Source of the DNA: Agarophyton chilense
Lineage: Eukaryota; Rhodophyta; Florideophyceae; Gracilariales; Gracilariaceae
Length of the DNA stretch: 64,000 bases
Assembly (NCBI GenBank): GCA_030374765.1
Contig: JARGXX010000022.1
Coordinates: 310,001 to 374,000, forward strand
Direction of reading: 5' to 3'
Below the pieces are notes generated by a model that saw only the letters and a program-made list of their open reading frames with translations, was not told the DNA's origin and made no database searches. Of the stretch, positions 41,597-52,482 are shown one piece after another. Within the stretch, counting starts at the first letter, position 1; every line of letters starts with the position of its first letter. The position numbers were made by a program, and so were the translations under genes.

Positions 41597-44500
41597 CTAC
41601 GACGAAGTTCTTACATGCGGTGACGATTGCGAGAAAAAGTTTCCAACGGCTCCTTCAGCAGCATCAACTCGCGGTCGTAATCGTTCGTACACCAACAAGC
41701 TAACTGCCGTCGACGGAGCAATCTTCAAAAGGTTTGGCAAAACACCCCGGTAATACCCCCGCCATCCACTCTGGCTTCCAATTTCCTTCCAAGCATTAAA
41801 GAACGTCGTCGATCGGGACCCCGATCTCTCGTCAAATCCAGCTACTTGCATTCGTCGTCGGCATGTGTCGATGGGGTAAGTCGCCAACTGGCTTGTCATA
41901 TTTGTTAGAATTCCGGCCGCAACCAACCCTCCTGGAGTCGGCGAATTAGTTGTATCGCTATTTCTTCGTGGAAGAATCGGTAGCAAGCATGTTTCATACA
42001 CAGCGAGAGTGATTCCTGTAAAAGCAAAACTTCCCACTAACGTAGGGAATAATCCTCGATAGATGCTCCGCACACCTTCCATGCGCATCGCTTCATTGAT
42101 ACCATGAAAAGGACCGCGATACGGTTCAAAGCCTTGTCTCTGCATAGCCAAACGTGCGCGCACGAAATCGAAAGGATACGTTGCCGTTTGACTTACCATT
42201 CCAGCTAATCCTCCGGCAAACAAGGCAACCAGAGTGCGGTTCCTACCTCTCCCAGTCGCGCTTGATGATGAGCTCTCGTCAATCCCAGAGCCGGGCAACG
42301 AGAGCCATCTCGCCACATCAGGAGAAGTTGCAAGCCGCGCAACCAGTGCAGTTTGAATTATGGTACTAGGAACTGTGCGCAAGATATTGGCTCCATTCTG
42401 TCTGAAAAGAGCATGTCTCATGCTCGACTCTTCGGCAATCATCTGTCGCATACTAGAGATCCAACCGCCCGAATAGTGAACTCGATTTCCGGTTTGCATC
42501 AACATCTTGACTCTCTCCAAGGGGGCCACTGTAGTTCTACTCACAACCCCCGTCAAACAGAGAGTCACCCAGTCAGACCATTTCACGTTTGCCATCCATT
42601 TCGGGACATTTGGTGGATAAACGGAATGGGTCTGTAAGGAAGAACGAATGGGGGCTGGAAGAGCTTTTGTTCCAACAAACTTGGATCCAAGTAGGGTAGG
42701 AGCAGCATACGTTTCAAGAAACGGTACGTCCTCCAAATCCTTTTCGTGATTTGCTGCGGATCCAATAGCATCAGCGTCGAGGAAATGATCCCGAATAGTC
42801 TGAATATCCTTCCTGAATAAAGGTGGCAGAATGTCCTTGGAGACCTGACCAAAATCTTTCATGGACAACGTTCGGGTGCCATGACGTCCAAACACGGTCC
42901 TTAGCATAGGGTTTTCGCCGGTCAGCATCTCTTGTGCAACTGGATCGTACTCAGCGTATTCATGCAACAGTTCTTCCATATCATCTAGGGAAATGAAGCC
43001 AGTATTGCTCTGGTCCGACTTTCGAAAGCCAACTTCCATGTCAGCATCGGGATTGTTGATAACAATGTCAAATCGACAAAATTCCCAAAAGCTCAATAGG
43101 ATGTCACTCTCTGCTTCAGAATCTGAGACATGCCCGCTTTCTTCCCGTTGCAAACTAGACACTGAAGACTTTCGACCATTCTTGTTTCCTCTTGACGTGA
43201 TGGGATCTTTTGCCCTATTACTGGCAATGAGAGAGATGAGAAGAGCAGCCAACCGTTCCCGATCTTTCTCCGGAAATGCATGAACCCCAATGAATTTTAG
43301 AAGGTCATCCTTGGTCATGTATGGTTCCCCGTCCTTTTCTACGCTCGCAATCTTCTTGAAGACCGTTCGTAAGTACTGGTTTCCACCCCCAAGATTCAAA
43401 AGATGGTAGGCAGCTGCAGATATTGCCCAGCACTCACTATCTGTCCTCGCTCGTATAGTCGCAGCTCTGGGAGCGTTGTACATCAAACTCAACTCACCAA
43501 AACTCTGACCAGCGTTAAGAGTTTTCACAAGCGAGCCTTGATTATCGTCCACCACCTCTGTGTTGTTTTGTCCGATGCGACGTGCTTTAGGGTTTCGGGT
43601 GTGACGTTCAAGCTCCCCGCTTTTGATGAGGTACATGTTGTCACCCGTATCACCCTGTTCAAAGACATGTTCTCCAGCTCGAAACTTAACTAAAAAGAAC
43701 GGCTGTAGCTCGTTTGGCCCTATCTTATCCAGTCTTTTGAACAAGAAATGTTCTTGCAGATGGCGCCGCAGAAGGCGTTGGTCTGCGGCAGAGATAATGG
43801 ACTGTGTATCACTGCTTGCGTCTTTGAATCGTTCGAAAGTCGGTCTGTCAAGCTCCCACAAAAGAGTCTTCTGCTTAGCTCTGAGGGTAGCAACTCGGGG
43901 AACACTGTTAAACGAGAAACCCGTGAGACCAAAGCTTGTACGCGATCCCAGCGTGCTCAACAAAATTGGAGGTTGGTCGCCACGAGAATGCCATCTCTCA
44001 ATCTCGCCACTAGCTACAATGTAGAATTTGTCTCCATAGTCGCCTTGTTCAAACACTACGTCACCAGGCTCGACAACGCGTGCCCGAAAAGACTTCAGCA
44101 GTTGATTCCGTTTGTATTCGTCCGGGACCAGGCTATATAAGGGAGTACGCTTACAAGCGTCGCGTATCAAACTGCGATACTCACGAGATGGTTTCTGGCC
44201 ATCGTATACATTTCCGAAAGAACGCCGTCGGTTTAAAAGCTCGCGAGAAGCACGTGTCGATCTTCTAAGATACTTTTCTTTGCTTAGTTTGATATTATTG
44301 AGAAGCATAACACCAGGGATGTTTGCATCTTCAGAGGAGAAATCTTTTGGACTGTAGTAGAAAGGTGGTGGATACGATCCAATCAGATCCACTCGCTGGT
44401 ACGCAGCGGCAACGAGTTCGGAGCAGAAGACACGAGAAAGATCGCCCTTGTACTGAGTAGACACTTGCGGTTCTGCCGGAGAATTCGTTTCCTCCATGGG

Positions 44501-45160
44501 CGAATTGGGCTCGAAACGAGGATCAAGTCGCTTCTTGAGACGTTGTATTTCAGCGAGTACTCGATCGCGCTCTCCTTGCAATATGCGCTGTTGAAATACA
44601 GATATAGAAGCGGTTTCAAGTTCGTTCTCAATATCTCTCACAATGGTCTGCTTTTCAATGATGAGGGCATTGAGGTACTCTTTTTCTTTCTTTGCAACGG
44701 GATCTGAGATACGGACCATAACGCTACCAGTACCAATCTCGTACGGTCTTCCAACCATTTCTTGAGAAAATGCGTAAAACTTTTCACGCATGGAGCTGTT
44801 TCGAACGATTGATAGTTGTCGCACTGCGATTTCATTCGATTTGGATCTTCGCACGCGTTCGGTTAAAGAGCGCAGTTTAACGCCGCCAAAATCAGCTTCT
44901 AAGAAGAGCAGTTCTCCCGTTGCTGGGTGTCGTATCACGATTCCAACATGGTCCCATTGTGAGTTTGAAAACAGTTTGGAAACTTTGCACAGAACTGCAC
45001 CTGCCAGTGGCATGGAAGTGCAGCGTCTATTAAACAGGACAATGTCACCAGAATCAAGACCGGGCGGAAGCTGGATATCGCTGACGGTTTGTTTGGACTG
45101 CTCTTGAGGTTGGGTATTATGCGGTTCGGCGAAGCGTGGCTCTGTGGAAGTCTGACTCAT
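41597..45160 (-). CDS. Fusion of papain-like (permuted NlpC/P60), two cNMP-binding domains, EF-hand-like region and SLC25 carrier
   Basis: 1187 residues in one uninterrupted frame from the ATG at 45160 (the frame is open further up but only through a TTG). Order: residues about 35-260, a permuted papain-fold domain of the YiiX/DUF830 type, with 'GDIVLF', His71 in 'WDHVGI' and Cys246 in 'FCSEL' (His before Cys, interrupted by a coiled coil at about 155-210). About 350-460, a first cyclic-nucleotide-binding domain, with a degenerate phosphate cassette ('FGLTGF'). About 470-600, a second one with an intact cassette ('FGELSLMYNAPRAAT'). About 600-830, an EF-hand-like helical region. About 880-1170, a full three-repeat mitochondrial carrier with 'PLERVK', 'PFDFVR' and 'PIDTCR' (P-x-[DE]-x-x-[KR] in each). 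The carrier resembles the calcium-regulated ATP-Mg/CoA group. A cAMP/cGMP-gated mitochondrial (or plastid) carrier is the likely reading; the transported solute is unknown. Confidence 0.9.
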   Translation of the reverse strand: MSQTSTEPRFAEPHNTQPQEQSKQTVSDIQLPPGLDSGDIVLFNRRCTSMPLAGAVLCKVSKLFSNSQWDHVGIVIRHPATGELLFLEADFGGVKLRSLTERVRRSKSNEIAVRQLSIVRNSSMREKFYAFSQEMVGRPYEIGTGSVMVRISDPVAKKEKEYLNALIIEKQTIVRDIENELETASISVFQQRILQGERDRVLAEIQRLKKRLDPRFEPNSPMEETNSPAEPQVSTQYKGDLSRVFCSELVAAAYQRVDLIGSYPPPFYYSPKDFSSEDANIPGVMLLNNIKLSKEKYLRRSTRASRELLNRRRSFGNVYDGQKPSREYRSLIRDACKRTPLYSLVPDEYKRNQLLKSFRARVVEPGDVVFEQGDYGDKFYIVASGEIERWHSRGDQPPILLSTLGSRTSFGLTGFSFNSVPRVATLRAKQKTLLWELDRPTFERFKDASSDTQSIISAADQRLLRRHLQEHFLFKRLDKIGPNELQPFFLVKFRAGEHVFEQGDTGDNMYLIKSGELERHTRNPKARRIGQNNTEVVDDNQGSLVKTLNAGQSFGELSLMYNAPRAATIRARTDSECWAISAAAYHLLNLGGGNQYLRTVFKKIASVEKDGEPYMTKDDLLKFIGVHAFPEKDRERLAALLISLIASNRAKDPITSRGNKNGRKSSVSSLQREESGHVSDSEAESDILLSFWEFCRFDIVINNPDADMEVGFRKSDQSNTGFISLDDMEELLHEYAEYDPVAQEMLTGENPMLRTVFGRHGTRTLSMKDFGQVSKDILPPLFRKDIQTIRDHFLDADAIGSAANHEKDLEDVPFLETYAAPTLLGSKFVGTKALPAPIRSSLQTHSVYPPNVPKWMANVKWSDWVTLCLTGVVSRTTVAPLERVKMLMQTGNRVHYSGGWISSMRQMIAEESSMRHALFRQNGANILRTVPSTIIQTALVARLATSPDVARWLSLPGSGIDESSSSSATGRGRNRTLVALFAGGLAGMVSQTATYPFDFVRARLAMQRQGFEPYRGPFHGINEAMRMEGVRSIYRGLFPTLVGSFAFTGITLAVYETCLLPILPRRNSDTTNSPTPGGLVAAGILTNMTSQLATYPIDTCRRRMQVAGFDERSGSRSTTFFNAWKEIGSQSGWRGYYRGVLPNLLKIAPSTAVSLLVYERLRPRVDAAEGAVGNFFSQSSPHVRTSS

Positions 45161-46837
45161 TTTAGGTTCATGAAGAGGGTTTCGAATGGCGGTATATGTG
45201 AGTGGAGCACTGGGAGTTTGTGTTGTACTTTTGGGGGGAGGGGGGGGGGGCAAGAAATACGGGTTACGGCGGTGGCTAATTACGTATGAGGATAGAAAGT
45301 GCGCTACGTCTGAGATGTTGTTTTAGTCGAAGAAATGGCGCGGGCGGCAGAGAATGTGTCAGTGGTTTTAGGACAGCGGCTGAAAAGGCAGTTGTTTTTT
45401 GTACTTTTCTCAGTTTGTGATTGGTGCGTTGCGCACCGTTGGGCCGATGTGCTTGCGGGGCGTGCGCGAATCGGCGTGCACCTTTGGCGCAGAGCGGGAG
45501 GGGCTGTGAAGGGGGACGCATTTGATTCGTAGCGCGAAGGGTTGCGGGTTGCGTGGCGGTCGCTATTTGATTACTCAAAAGCATGCGATGTCAGGTTCGA
45601 CGAAAAAGGGGGCTTGCGTTGTGTGTGCATTAAGCAATGGCTCGGGTTGACATGACATCAGTGGACAGCCTGCGAGGTGTGGAGAAGCTCAAGGTGGCGC
45701 GACTCACAGAATCGAACAATTGTGTACTGTAACAATTAAACGTGCGTGAAGGGCGCTGCATTTTAGCGTAGATGATGAGCTATCCTTTAAAAACCACAGG
45801 TGTAAAAGGAAGCAGAACGTGTGATCATGACATGACGAAAGAAAGCCGTTTCAAGAGAGGGATGGAACAGGGCGCTTTCTGTATGGAACGACAACGTAGC
45901 GTCATCGTGGAACACGAGAGGTACGGGCTGGGGCACTGGGGCACGGTGTTGCCGCTTACCCAGACATAGTGTTCAGCAAGCTTGCACACGCAAGAGTTGT
46001 TAAGAAAAGCAAAATGGTGAGTTATGGCGTTCCACGCGCGCTCATAGAACCGCCTCCGGTTGGCGCCCGGAATGCATGAATAACGACGGTGGGAGAAGCG
46101 AGGCGGCTTGCATGTCTGACGTTGAAGACGTCGAAGCTATAGCGAATGCAATATGCATAAATATTGAACAGGCATGGGCGCAAGGGGACATGAAACTATG
46201 AAACTGCTGGGAACAAGGGCGAGCAAGCAGAGCGAGCAGTCGCGCGAGTCACACGCCGCCGCCAATCAGCGCACGCGCGGACGGAGAATACACTTGGCGC
46301 GTCTCGCCGCGGTGCGGTCCACAGCGCCCGTGTCAGCACAGCCAACGGTCCATCAATCGGATCACGCTGAGTTGTTTCCAGCCCCGTCGCCCCCGAATTC
46401 GATTTTCGCGCCGATCGCAAATCGATTTACTCCGCTTTTATTCACATCTGCCCCCTTCCATTTTCCATCGGTGTGTCGACGTTTCGCCGCTGCCTCACAC
46501 TGCCTCCTGCGTTGATACTCAAATCGCCCCCCTTTCCCGCCCCTCCTCCTCCATCTCCTCCCTCCATCTCCGCTCCCCCCCCTTCTCCGCTCCCTTCCTC
46601 CTTATTTTGAAGGTTAGTTCCACTCTATTTTACCGCGTTCTTCGCGCCTGCTTTGTGGATGTCGCCCATCGATCCGTGTGCGGTTCGGAGTTGCGCGTGT
46701 TGCGTGTGTACCCTTCCGAGTTATTTGTCCGATCTAACCGCTTTGGTGTTATCGTTTTTGCTTTTTACCTTTTCTCATTCTCATAGCAAGCGACCTCGTT
46801 CTTGTTATCGTTTCCTGTGCCCGCGCTTACTTTCATC
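45161..46837. promoter_or_regulatory. Long divergent promoter (fusion carrier / 14-3-3)
   Basis: 1.68 kb with no gene. Near the carrier side: a G-run (45237-45250), ATTGG at about 45422 and CTTTGGCGC at about 45482. Near the 14-3-3 side: CCAAT at about 46263, an E2F-like TTTTCGCGCC (46403-46412) and a CT-rich leader (46525-46600). Confidence 0.45.
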
Positions 46838-47753
46838 ATGGAACAAACCGACGCCCCTCTTGCCGTGGAACAGACCGATAAGGAAAAAGCTGTCTACCTT
46901 GCCAAACTTGCCGAGCAAGCTGAGCGCTATGACGGTAAGTCATCTACATCATCTAATCATCCAACTTTCTCAACTGCTCTATCCTGACCTTTTCGTTCTC
47001 AACCCCATCTTCCAAATCTCTCCTATCTTTGTCTGATGCCCTATTTGTTTGTCGCAAACAGAAATGGTTAAGGAAATGCGCAAAGTCGCCCAAATGATGG
47101 AGGGCGAACTGTCAGTCGAAGAGCGAAATCTTCTATCCGTTGCCTACAAGAATGTTATCGGCGCCCGAAGAGCAAGTTGGCGTATCATTTCCTCCATCGA
47201 ACAAAAGGAGGAGAACAAAGGTAATACCACCCATGTCGAGATAACCAAGGAGTATCGCTCCAAGATCGAATTAGAACTCAACAACATCTGTCAGGATATT
47301 CTCAACATTCTTGATTCTCATCTTATTCCAAGGGCCCTCAATGAAGAGTCAAAGGTGTTCTACTACAAGATGAAGGGCGATTACCATCGCTACCTTGCCG
47401 AGTTCTCCGATGAAGCTCAGCGTAGCGATGCTTCTCAAAAATCCTTGGAGGCTTACCAGGAGGCTACTACTCACGCCAAAAATGGTCTTCCTCCCACGCA
47501 TCCCATTCGTCTGGGTCTGGCGCTCAACTTTTCCGTCTTCTACTACGAAATCTTCAACAGTCCAGAAGATGCCTGTGAACTTGCAAAGACTGCTTTCGAT
47601 GAAGCTATTGCCGAGTTGGATACTCTCAATGAGGAGTCGTACAAGGATTCCACTTTGATCATGCAACTTCTTCGTGACAATCTCACCTTATGGAAGACTG
47701 ACCAGGAAAATGACGAAGAGCTTGGCGATGAGAATCCAGATGCTAAGGAGTAG
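46838..47753 (+). CDS. 14-3-3 protein
   Basis: Two exons, 46838-46934 and 47062-47753, giving 262 residues. The 127-base intron starts GTAAGT and ends ACAG; joining gives '[16 protein letters not shown]'. Signature 1 ('[20 protein letters not shown]') and the C-terminal signature ('[22 protein letters not shown]') are intact, with the phosphopeptide-binding Lys/Arg residues. The length is normal. 14-3-3 dimers bind phosphoserine/threonine clients across signalling and metabolism. The acidic C-terminus is typical. Confidence 0.97.
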
Positions 47754-48203
47754 CGTAATTGATCGCATTAACTGTCGTATGGAAAGCAACATCGTTTTGC
47801 ATTCGATACTACTAGTTTCTTTACCGTGACTTACGCCTAGTTTGTCGCGCGGGAATCAAATGTAGTGCTGCCGTCATTGCTTTTGCAAGATACATCAACT
47901 GCCACCGCTTCGCATCAGCCATATTTCGAATGCGTGCATATGCGTGCGCTCTCTGTGCGACTGTCTACGGGCATTTTCGATGAAGCGAATCAAGTGTTCT
48001 TAACAGCTTGACAGCATAGCGAACATAAAGGAGGAACACCTCGCATTTTCGTGCGTCAGCAAAAGTGGTCACGTCCGTTCCACTTTGTCTCTGCAGCGGT
48101 AGGCAGATTGCACTAAGCAAACACGCCGCACACGAGCGCGCCATCCATACTCACTGTTGAGCTTGTCACGCATGTGTAATCTAAGTTTGCGATGTTGTTA
48201 TGT
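47754..48203. other. Convergent 3' intergenic region
   Basis: 450 bases between the 14-3-3 stop and the VPS39-like stop; no gene or clear signal seen. Confidence 0.4.
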
Positions 48204-51122
48204 TTACTGCGAAACGCTGGCCTCCTGCTTGTCTCGGCTAATGTGACATGCATAGTGAGCTACAGAGCCGTCTGGATATGCGACAAACACATGTGTGCCG
48301 ATTCTTCTCGTGCACAATGTGCATGCTCTATCGTGGCCGATAATTACTACCCGTCGTCTGCGCGTCAGAACTTCCTCCCGCATTCGACGTACCTCACTCT
48401 TCTTCATAGCTCTGAGCATCTCACCTAGACGATGTCGCTCGTTCCCCGACACCAGAGCTGCTTCCAAGAATGGGAACATCTCAGATAACGATAGAGACTC
48501 GTCAGAGCAATGTCCATCAAGCAGCAATTTTTCAATCTCAAGCCCGCCAGCACTGCAACTGAGCACATTGCTCGCATCCTTGATACGCTTTACTCTGCCT
48601 TGTGCTGAAACACGAAGGTAAGCTGCCACAAGAGACTCCACCGCAGTGGCGCGATCCGAGCCTGGTGACATACGAACCAGCCTCGATAGGGCTTCTTGTG
48701 GTGCCAGGTTTACCTCAGCGGCAAGCTCATCGGCTGCTGCTTCATGTCGCCCTTGCCTTCCAAGAAGGTATGCCAGTTCTTCGCGAAGTCCGAGCGCCTT
48801 GTACTCAGGTTTTTGCAGGGCTTGTAGTAATGTGTATGAGTGGTAGGTAGCACTGGGACGGTAAAGAATCTTTGTTCCGAAAGTCGATCTGAGATTGGCA
48901 AACACGTCATCTTTTGAAAGCGCGTTAGCGCGTTCCATTCCAGCAAGCAGTGCCGACGCGATGACATCAGCAGAGAACTTCTCTGTTTGTACAAAATTGC
49001 TTCCGTCACCCTCAGTGATGTCATCACCGGAATCATCCAAGACTAACTCACAAACTTCATCAACGACCTCATTGAGTATATCGTCTGCTTCTTCAACGAG
49101 GACCTCGAAAGTTCGCCCGAGAAGGTCATCCGAGTCTTTAACTTCACGGATGAGTCTTTGGATGAGAGTTTGCAGTTGTTCACGTCCTTGAGATTCGCTG
49201 CGAGCTTCATGAGCGAGCCACTTCAAATGTGTGAAATAGACATCAGGATTGTCGCTAGGTTGCATGCTAGTAGAAAGATAGGCATTAACACCGAGAAATT
49301 TGTTAGCCATTTCTGAGTTCTCCAGTAACGTGAGGGCCTTCTCGTGAACAGAAAGCGATGTGTAGAGCGCAACAAGCGCCTCGATTTGTTCCTCTTGCCG
49401 TAGAAGACTTTTCGTTCCCGTTATCAAGCCCTCTCCCACAGACAATGAAATTCCATGCTTCGACTGCAACAAGGACCTAATTCTAGAAGCAGACGCGTCT
49501 GAACGGCACAAGGTCTCCAGGATATCAACGTCGGCTTTGCTGGGACGCATTATCTGTCGACGAAGCCTGAACAGAAAGTCGGCCCACATCGTCGCAACAA
49601 TGTCGTCCGATTGCCAGGTGCTACCAGAATCTCCGCGCAGTTCCACCGCTTCAGATATAAGATCTGGGTTATTGCCTTCTCGTCTTATGACAATGTTCAC
49701 GACGTTCTGCATGTGGTGAATTGCTGCATCGTGCCAGTCTTGGTTTCTCGCTTCAACAGCCAAGCGCCGACGAAGGCTAAGCATTCGATCTATTTGTTCA
49801 ACTGGAACAAGAGCCAATGCAAGCCGCAGCTCATTTGCAGCTTCCTTTTCTTCAATCAGAGTTTCAAGATCGTTGACTAGCTCCAATGCAACGATACGCC
49901 CGCTCGGCCAGAAGACAACACAGAGGTTGCGTCCATATCGACAAGCCAATAGCTTCGCTCCCTGTTCCGGTTTCTTTTTCACTTCTTCGTCATCTTCTTC
50001 TAAGAGCTTTAATTGCTCCATAACCCCTTGAACTGAACCGTTTGCGGCGAACGCCATCACCTCGTTTTTTACAGAAATCGACATTACAAACGGTGATGAA
50101 AATACAGTGCTCTGTGGAGGTTTCTCAGCTCTTTTAGCAAGAGCTTCATCTAGTACAGTTCGATGAGTTACCCCTGTAGCAATAGATGCAAGAGACGACA
50201 TAGAATTAGTTCTCTCCTTCCCCCGATGTACCTGCGATACGCTTCCATCCTTGGTGCCAAAAGAAGCAAATGAATCACATATTTCCATACCGCTCTTGCT
50301 CTTGAAAACATTTTCCATTTCTTCTAGTTTTTCACCGAATGAAGAGTACGTAACCAACTCTTGGTCAACCGTGAGCAACCATCTGTTTTCAGGAAGCGCA
50401 AAAGCTACGGGTGCTTCACCCACTGCTGATAAACCTCGTTTCCAGAACAACCCACCTATCAAAGACAGTACTGCAGTTCCCCCATCTGCCGCGACAGACT
50501 GCCGTTTTTGATTCTCAGAACGATTCACGGTTGCTGCAACTGCCAATACCCCGCCTCTGGAAATTCTTAGTAGATGATGAACTGTGGAAGTGGTGGCTAC
50601 AATGGTCATTTCGGAATATGCCACGGTGCGAATCCGCTCTGGAAGTCCGTACTCCCCCAACACAATGACCTTTTGACGCTCAGGATTGATATCGAGAAGA
50701 CAGACAGTAGCTTCTTTTGCGAGTGCGACGCGGAACGATTCTGCAACAAGATCCGACCCAAGGCTATCCACCGAAAACATGTGAGCGGTGTTTGACATCT
50801 TTTGCAACTCATCAGCAAGCTCACCTTCAACCTTCTCGAGATTCGGGAATGAATGTAGACGCAACCCTGCACCGTTTATAAGAGCTAGTACAACTGCCTT
50901 TTGCTCCGGAAGAGAATTCGAAGTAAAGGTGGCATATCGCACACACGCTATCTCGCGCGCGAATGCTTCGGTGCTTACTCTTTGCTCTTCGCCGCATACG
51001 AGCTCGGGAGCATCAGTGGCTGCAACAATACAGCCAGTATCGGGGACAGTTGTTGCACATAAGATGCGTGCTCCTCGTGAGTCAATATTGGGAAGTGGAA
51101 GACATCGAATTAGAGCGGCCAT
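48204..51122 (-). CDS. VPS39/VPS3/TGFBRAP1-like tethering subunit
   Basis: 972 residues, single exon, start at ATG 51122 (an in-frame upstream codon is TTG). The N-terminal half is a citron-homology-like beta-propeller, the middle and C-terminal half an alpha-solenoid (clathrin-repeat-like), and the last 60 residues carry a zinc-finger-like end 'CTLCTRRIGTHVFVAYPDG' followed by 'HYACH', typical of Vps39 domain 2. Vps39/Vam6 is the Rab7-binding end subunit of HOPS; Vps3/TGFBRAP1 is its CORVET counterpart. I cannot tell which from this sequence alone. The neighbour two genes away is VPS16, a core subunit of both complexes. Confidence 0.8.
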   Translation of the reverse strand: MAALIRCLPLPNIDSRGARILCATTVPDTGCIVAATDAPELVCGEEQRVSTEAFAREIACVRYATFTSNSLPEQKAVVLALINGAGLRLHSFPNLEKVEGELADELQKMSNTAHMFSVDSLGSDLVAESFRVALAKEATVCLLDINPERQKVIVLGEYGLPERIRTVAYSEMTIVATTSTVHHLLRISRGGVLAVAATVNRSENQKRQSVAADGGTAVLSLIGGLFWKRGLSAVGEAPVAFALPENRWLLTVDQELVTYSSFGEKLEEMENVFKSKSGMEICDSFASFGTKDGSVSQVHRGKERTNSMSSLASIATGVTHRTVLDEALAKRAEKPPQSTVFSSPFVMSISVKNEVMAFAANGSVQGVMEQLKLLEEDDEEVKKKPEQGAKLLACRYGRNLCVVFWPSGRIVALELVNDLETLIEEKEAANELRLALALVPVEQIDRMLSLRRRLAVEARNQDWHDAAIHHMQNVVNIVIRREGNNPDLISEAVELRGDSGSTWQSDDIVATMWADFLFRLRRQIMRPSKADVDILETLCRSDASASRIRSLLQSKHGISLSVGEGLITGTKSLLRQEEQIEALVALYTSLSVHEKALTLLENSEMANKFLGVNAYLSTSMQPSDNPDVYFTHLKWLAHEARSESQGREQLQTLIQRLIREVKDSDDLLGRTFEVLVEEADDILNEVVDEVCELVLDDSGDDITEGDGSNFVQTEKFSADVIASALLAGMERANALSKDDVFANLRSTFGTKILYRPSATYHSYTLLQALQKPEYKALGLREELAYLLGRQGRHEAAADELAAEVNLAPQEALSRLVRMSPGSDRATAVESLVAAYLRVSAQGRVKRIKDASNVLSCSAGGLEIEKLLLDGHCSDESLSLSEMFPFLEAALVSGNERHRLGEMLRAMKKSEVRRMREEVLTRRRRVVIIGHDRACTLCTRRIGTHVFVAYPDGSVAHYACHISRDKQEASVSQ

Positions 51123-51873
51123 TGCGCGGTGGCCTGGTTGCAAGTTAGCTGCAGCGAAAGGATGGGTCGATATCTATTTTCAAGTTGGAGATTCCTGTGG
51201 TATGACGCGTTCTCGTGACTCAAAGCACATGACTGTCGACGAAAGCACACGAAGCCTATTCAATGGCAGACGAATGAGCCCCGGGGCGTAGATGTTGACG
51301 TTGTGGGCCTTGATTAACGCAGACAGCCCATTGTAGCACGTTGCTCGGGCTACATCTAAATCTTAATGGCTTCATACCATACGCAATTGAAGCTTTGGCT
51401 TAACAATGAACGGTCCATGTGGAAGGCTTGAGAGCACGCGCCAGCACGTCCTGTAAAACGGCTTTCAAATGAGAACTGTAAGATACGCCAGTGCAAATAT
51501 CTCTCTTTTTGCATTGGCCCACAACCAATTTGCCGTCCCTTTCGTCGTCAGCACCCTCAGATCATAACCCTGTGTATATACTTGATAGATATCTCTTCGT
51601 AAGCAGACAAGCTTGAAATTGGGCGTGACTTGCTGCAAGGTTTTTTCTAAGTCTATTCCTAAATCGCCTGAACACATCTTCTCCCTTCTTCAGTTGGAAA
51701 AAAACCACCGCCAAGAACATTTTCATCATAAGATCGTCCTCTCCAGTGTAACGATACGCAAACAGCACCTTGACCAAAAGCTCAAGTTACTCAAAAGTGT
51801 TTCTACCGCAAGAAAGTGATTGCGAAAGAAGGGTTCAGTTTTTGAGGCCGTCGTGAAGTTCAACGCCTTGAAT
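51123..51873. other. Divergent spacer between VPS39-like and NAA10 genes
   Basis: 751 bases, no gene. It should hold promoters for both genes; no clear TATA was found. Confidence 0.4.
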
Positions 51874-52482
51874 ATGGTGAACATTCGCCAAGCAGTAGTA
51901 CGTGCCCATGGCCATCTCCCAACACGTGCATCTTACCGTAATGAACGGTACTAACTTATTATACAACTGCCCTGCCAGCCCGAGGATCTTCTTGCGATAC
52001 AGGCATGTAACTTAGCATGTCTCCCCGAGAACTATCAAATGAAATACTACTTTTACCACATTCTGTCATGGCCTCAACTCATGTTTGTAGCCGAAGATGC
52101 CAAAGGTCGCATTGTTGGATACGTACTATCAAAGATGGAAGAGGAATCCTCAGTAGTGCATGGACACATCACATCTTTGGCTGTTTTGCGCCCGTACAGA
52201 AAGATGGGCCTGGCGAAGCGGCTCATGCAATGCGCTCACGCCGCCATGAGGGAAACGTTTGAAGCGGAATATGCTAGTCTTCATGTTCGAAAGAGCAACG
52301 AGGCCGCAAAGCATTTGTACATCAAAACTTTAGGATACGAAATTCACGACGTTGAAGCTAAGTATTACGCTGATGCTGAGGATGCATATGATATGAGATG
52401 TTATATGAACAAGAATGAGTCCAAATTGCAGAAGAAGGAAGCCAGTGGTTCTTCTCGAACAGGCTCTCAGGCAGAAAGTTAA
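51874..52482 (+). CDS. NAA10: N-terminal acetyltransferase catalytic subunit NAA10
   Basis: Two exons: 51874-51897 (eight codons, MVNIRQAV) and 51979-52482, giving 175 residues. The 81-base intron begins GTACGT and ends CCAG. The start of exon 2 ('[20 protein letters not shown]') joins 'NIRQAV' exactly as in NAA10 of animals and plants. The GNAT acetyl-CoA loop is '[12 protein letters not shown]', the substrate part '[15 protein letters not shown]', and '[14 protein letters not shown]' is the family signature. It is the catalytic part of NatA, acetylating small N-terminal residues co-translationally. The first exon is too short for automatic gene finders and easily missed. Confidence 0.95.

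Noticed and set aside
48192-48428. Small plus-strand frame at the end of the VPS39-like gene
   Set aside because: Overlaps the conserved zinc-finger end of the minus-strand gene.
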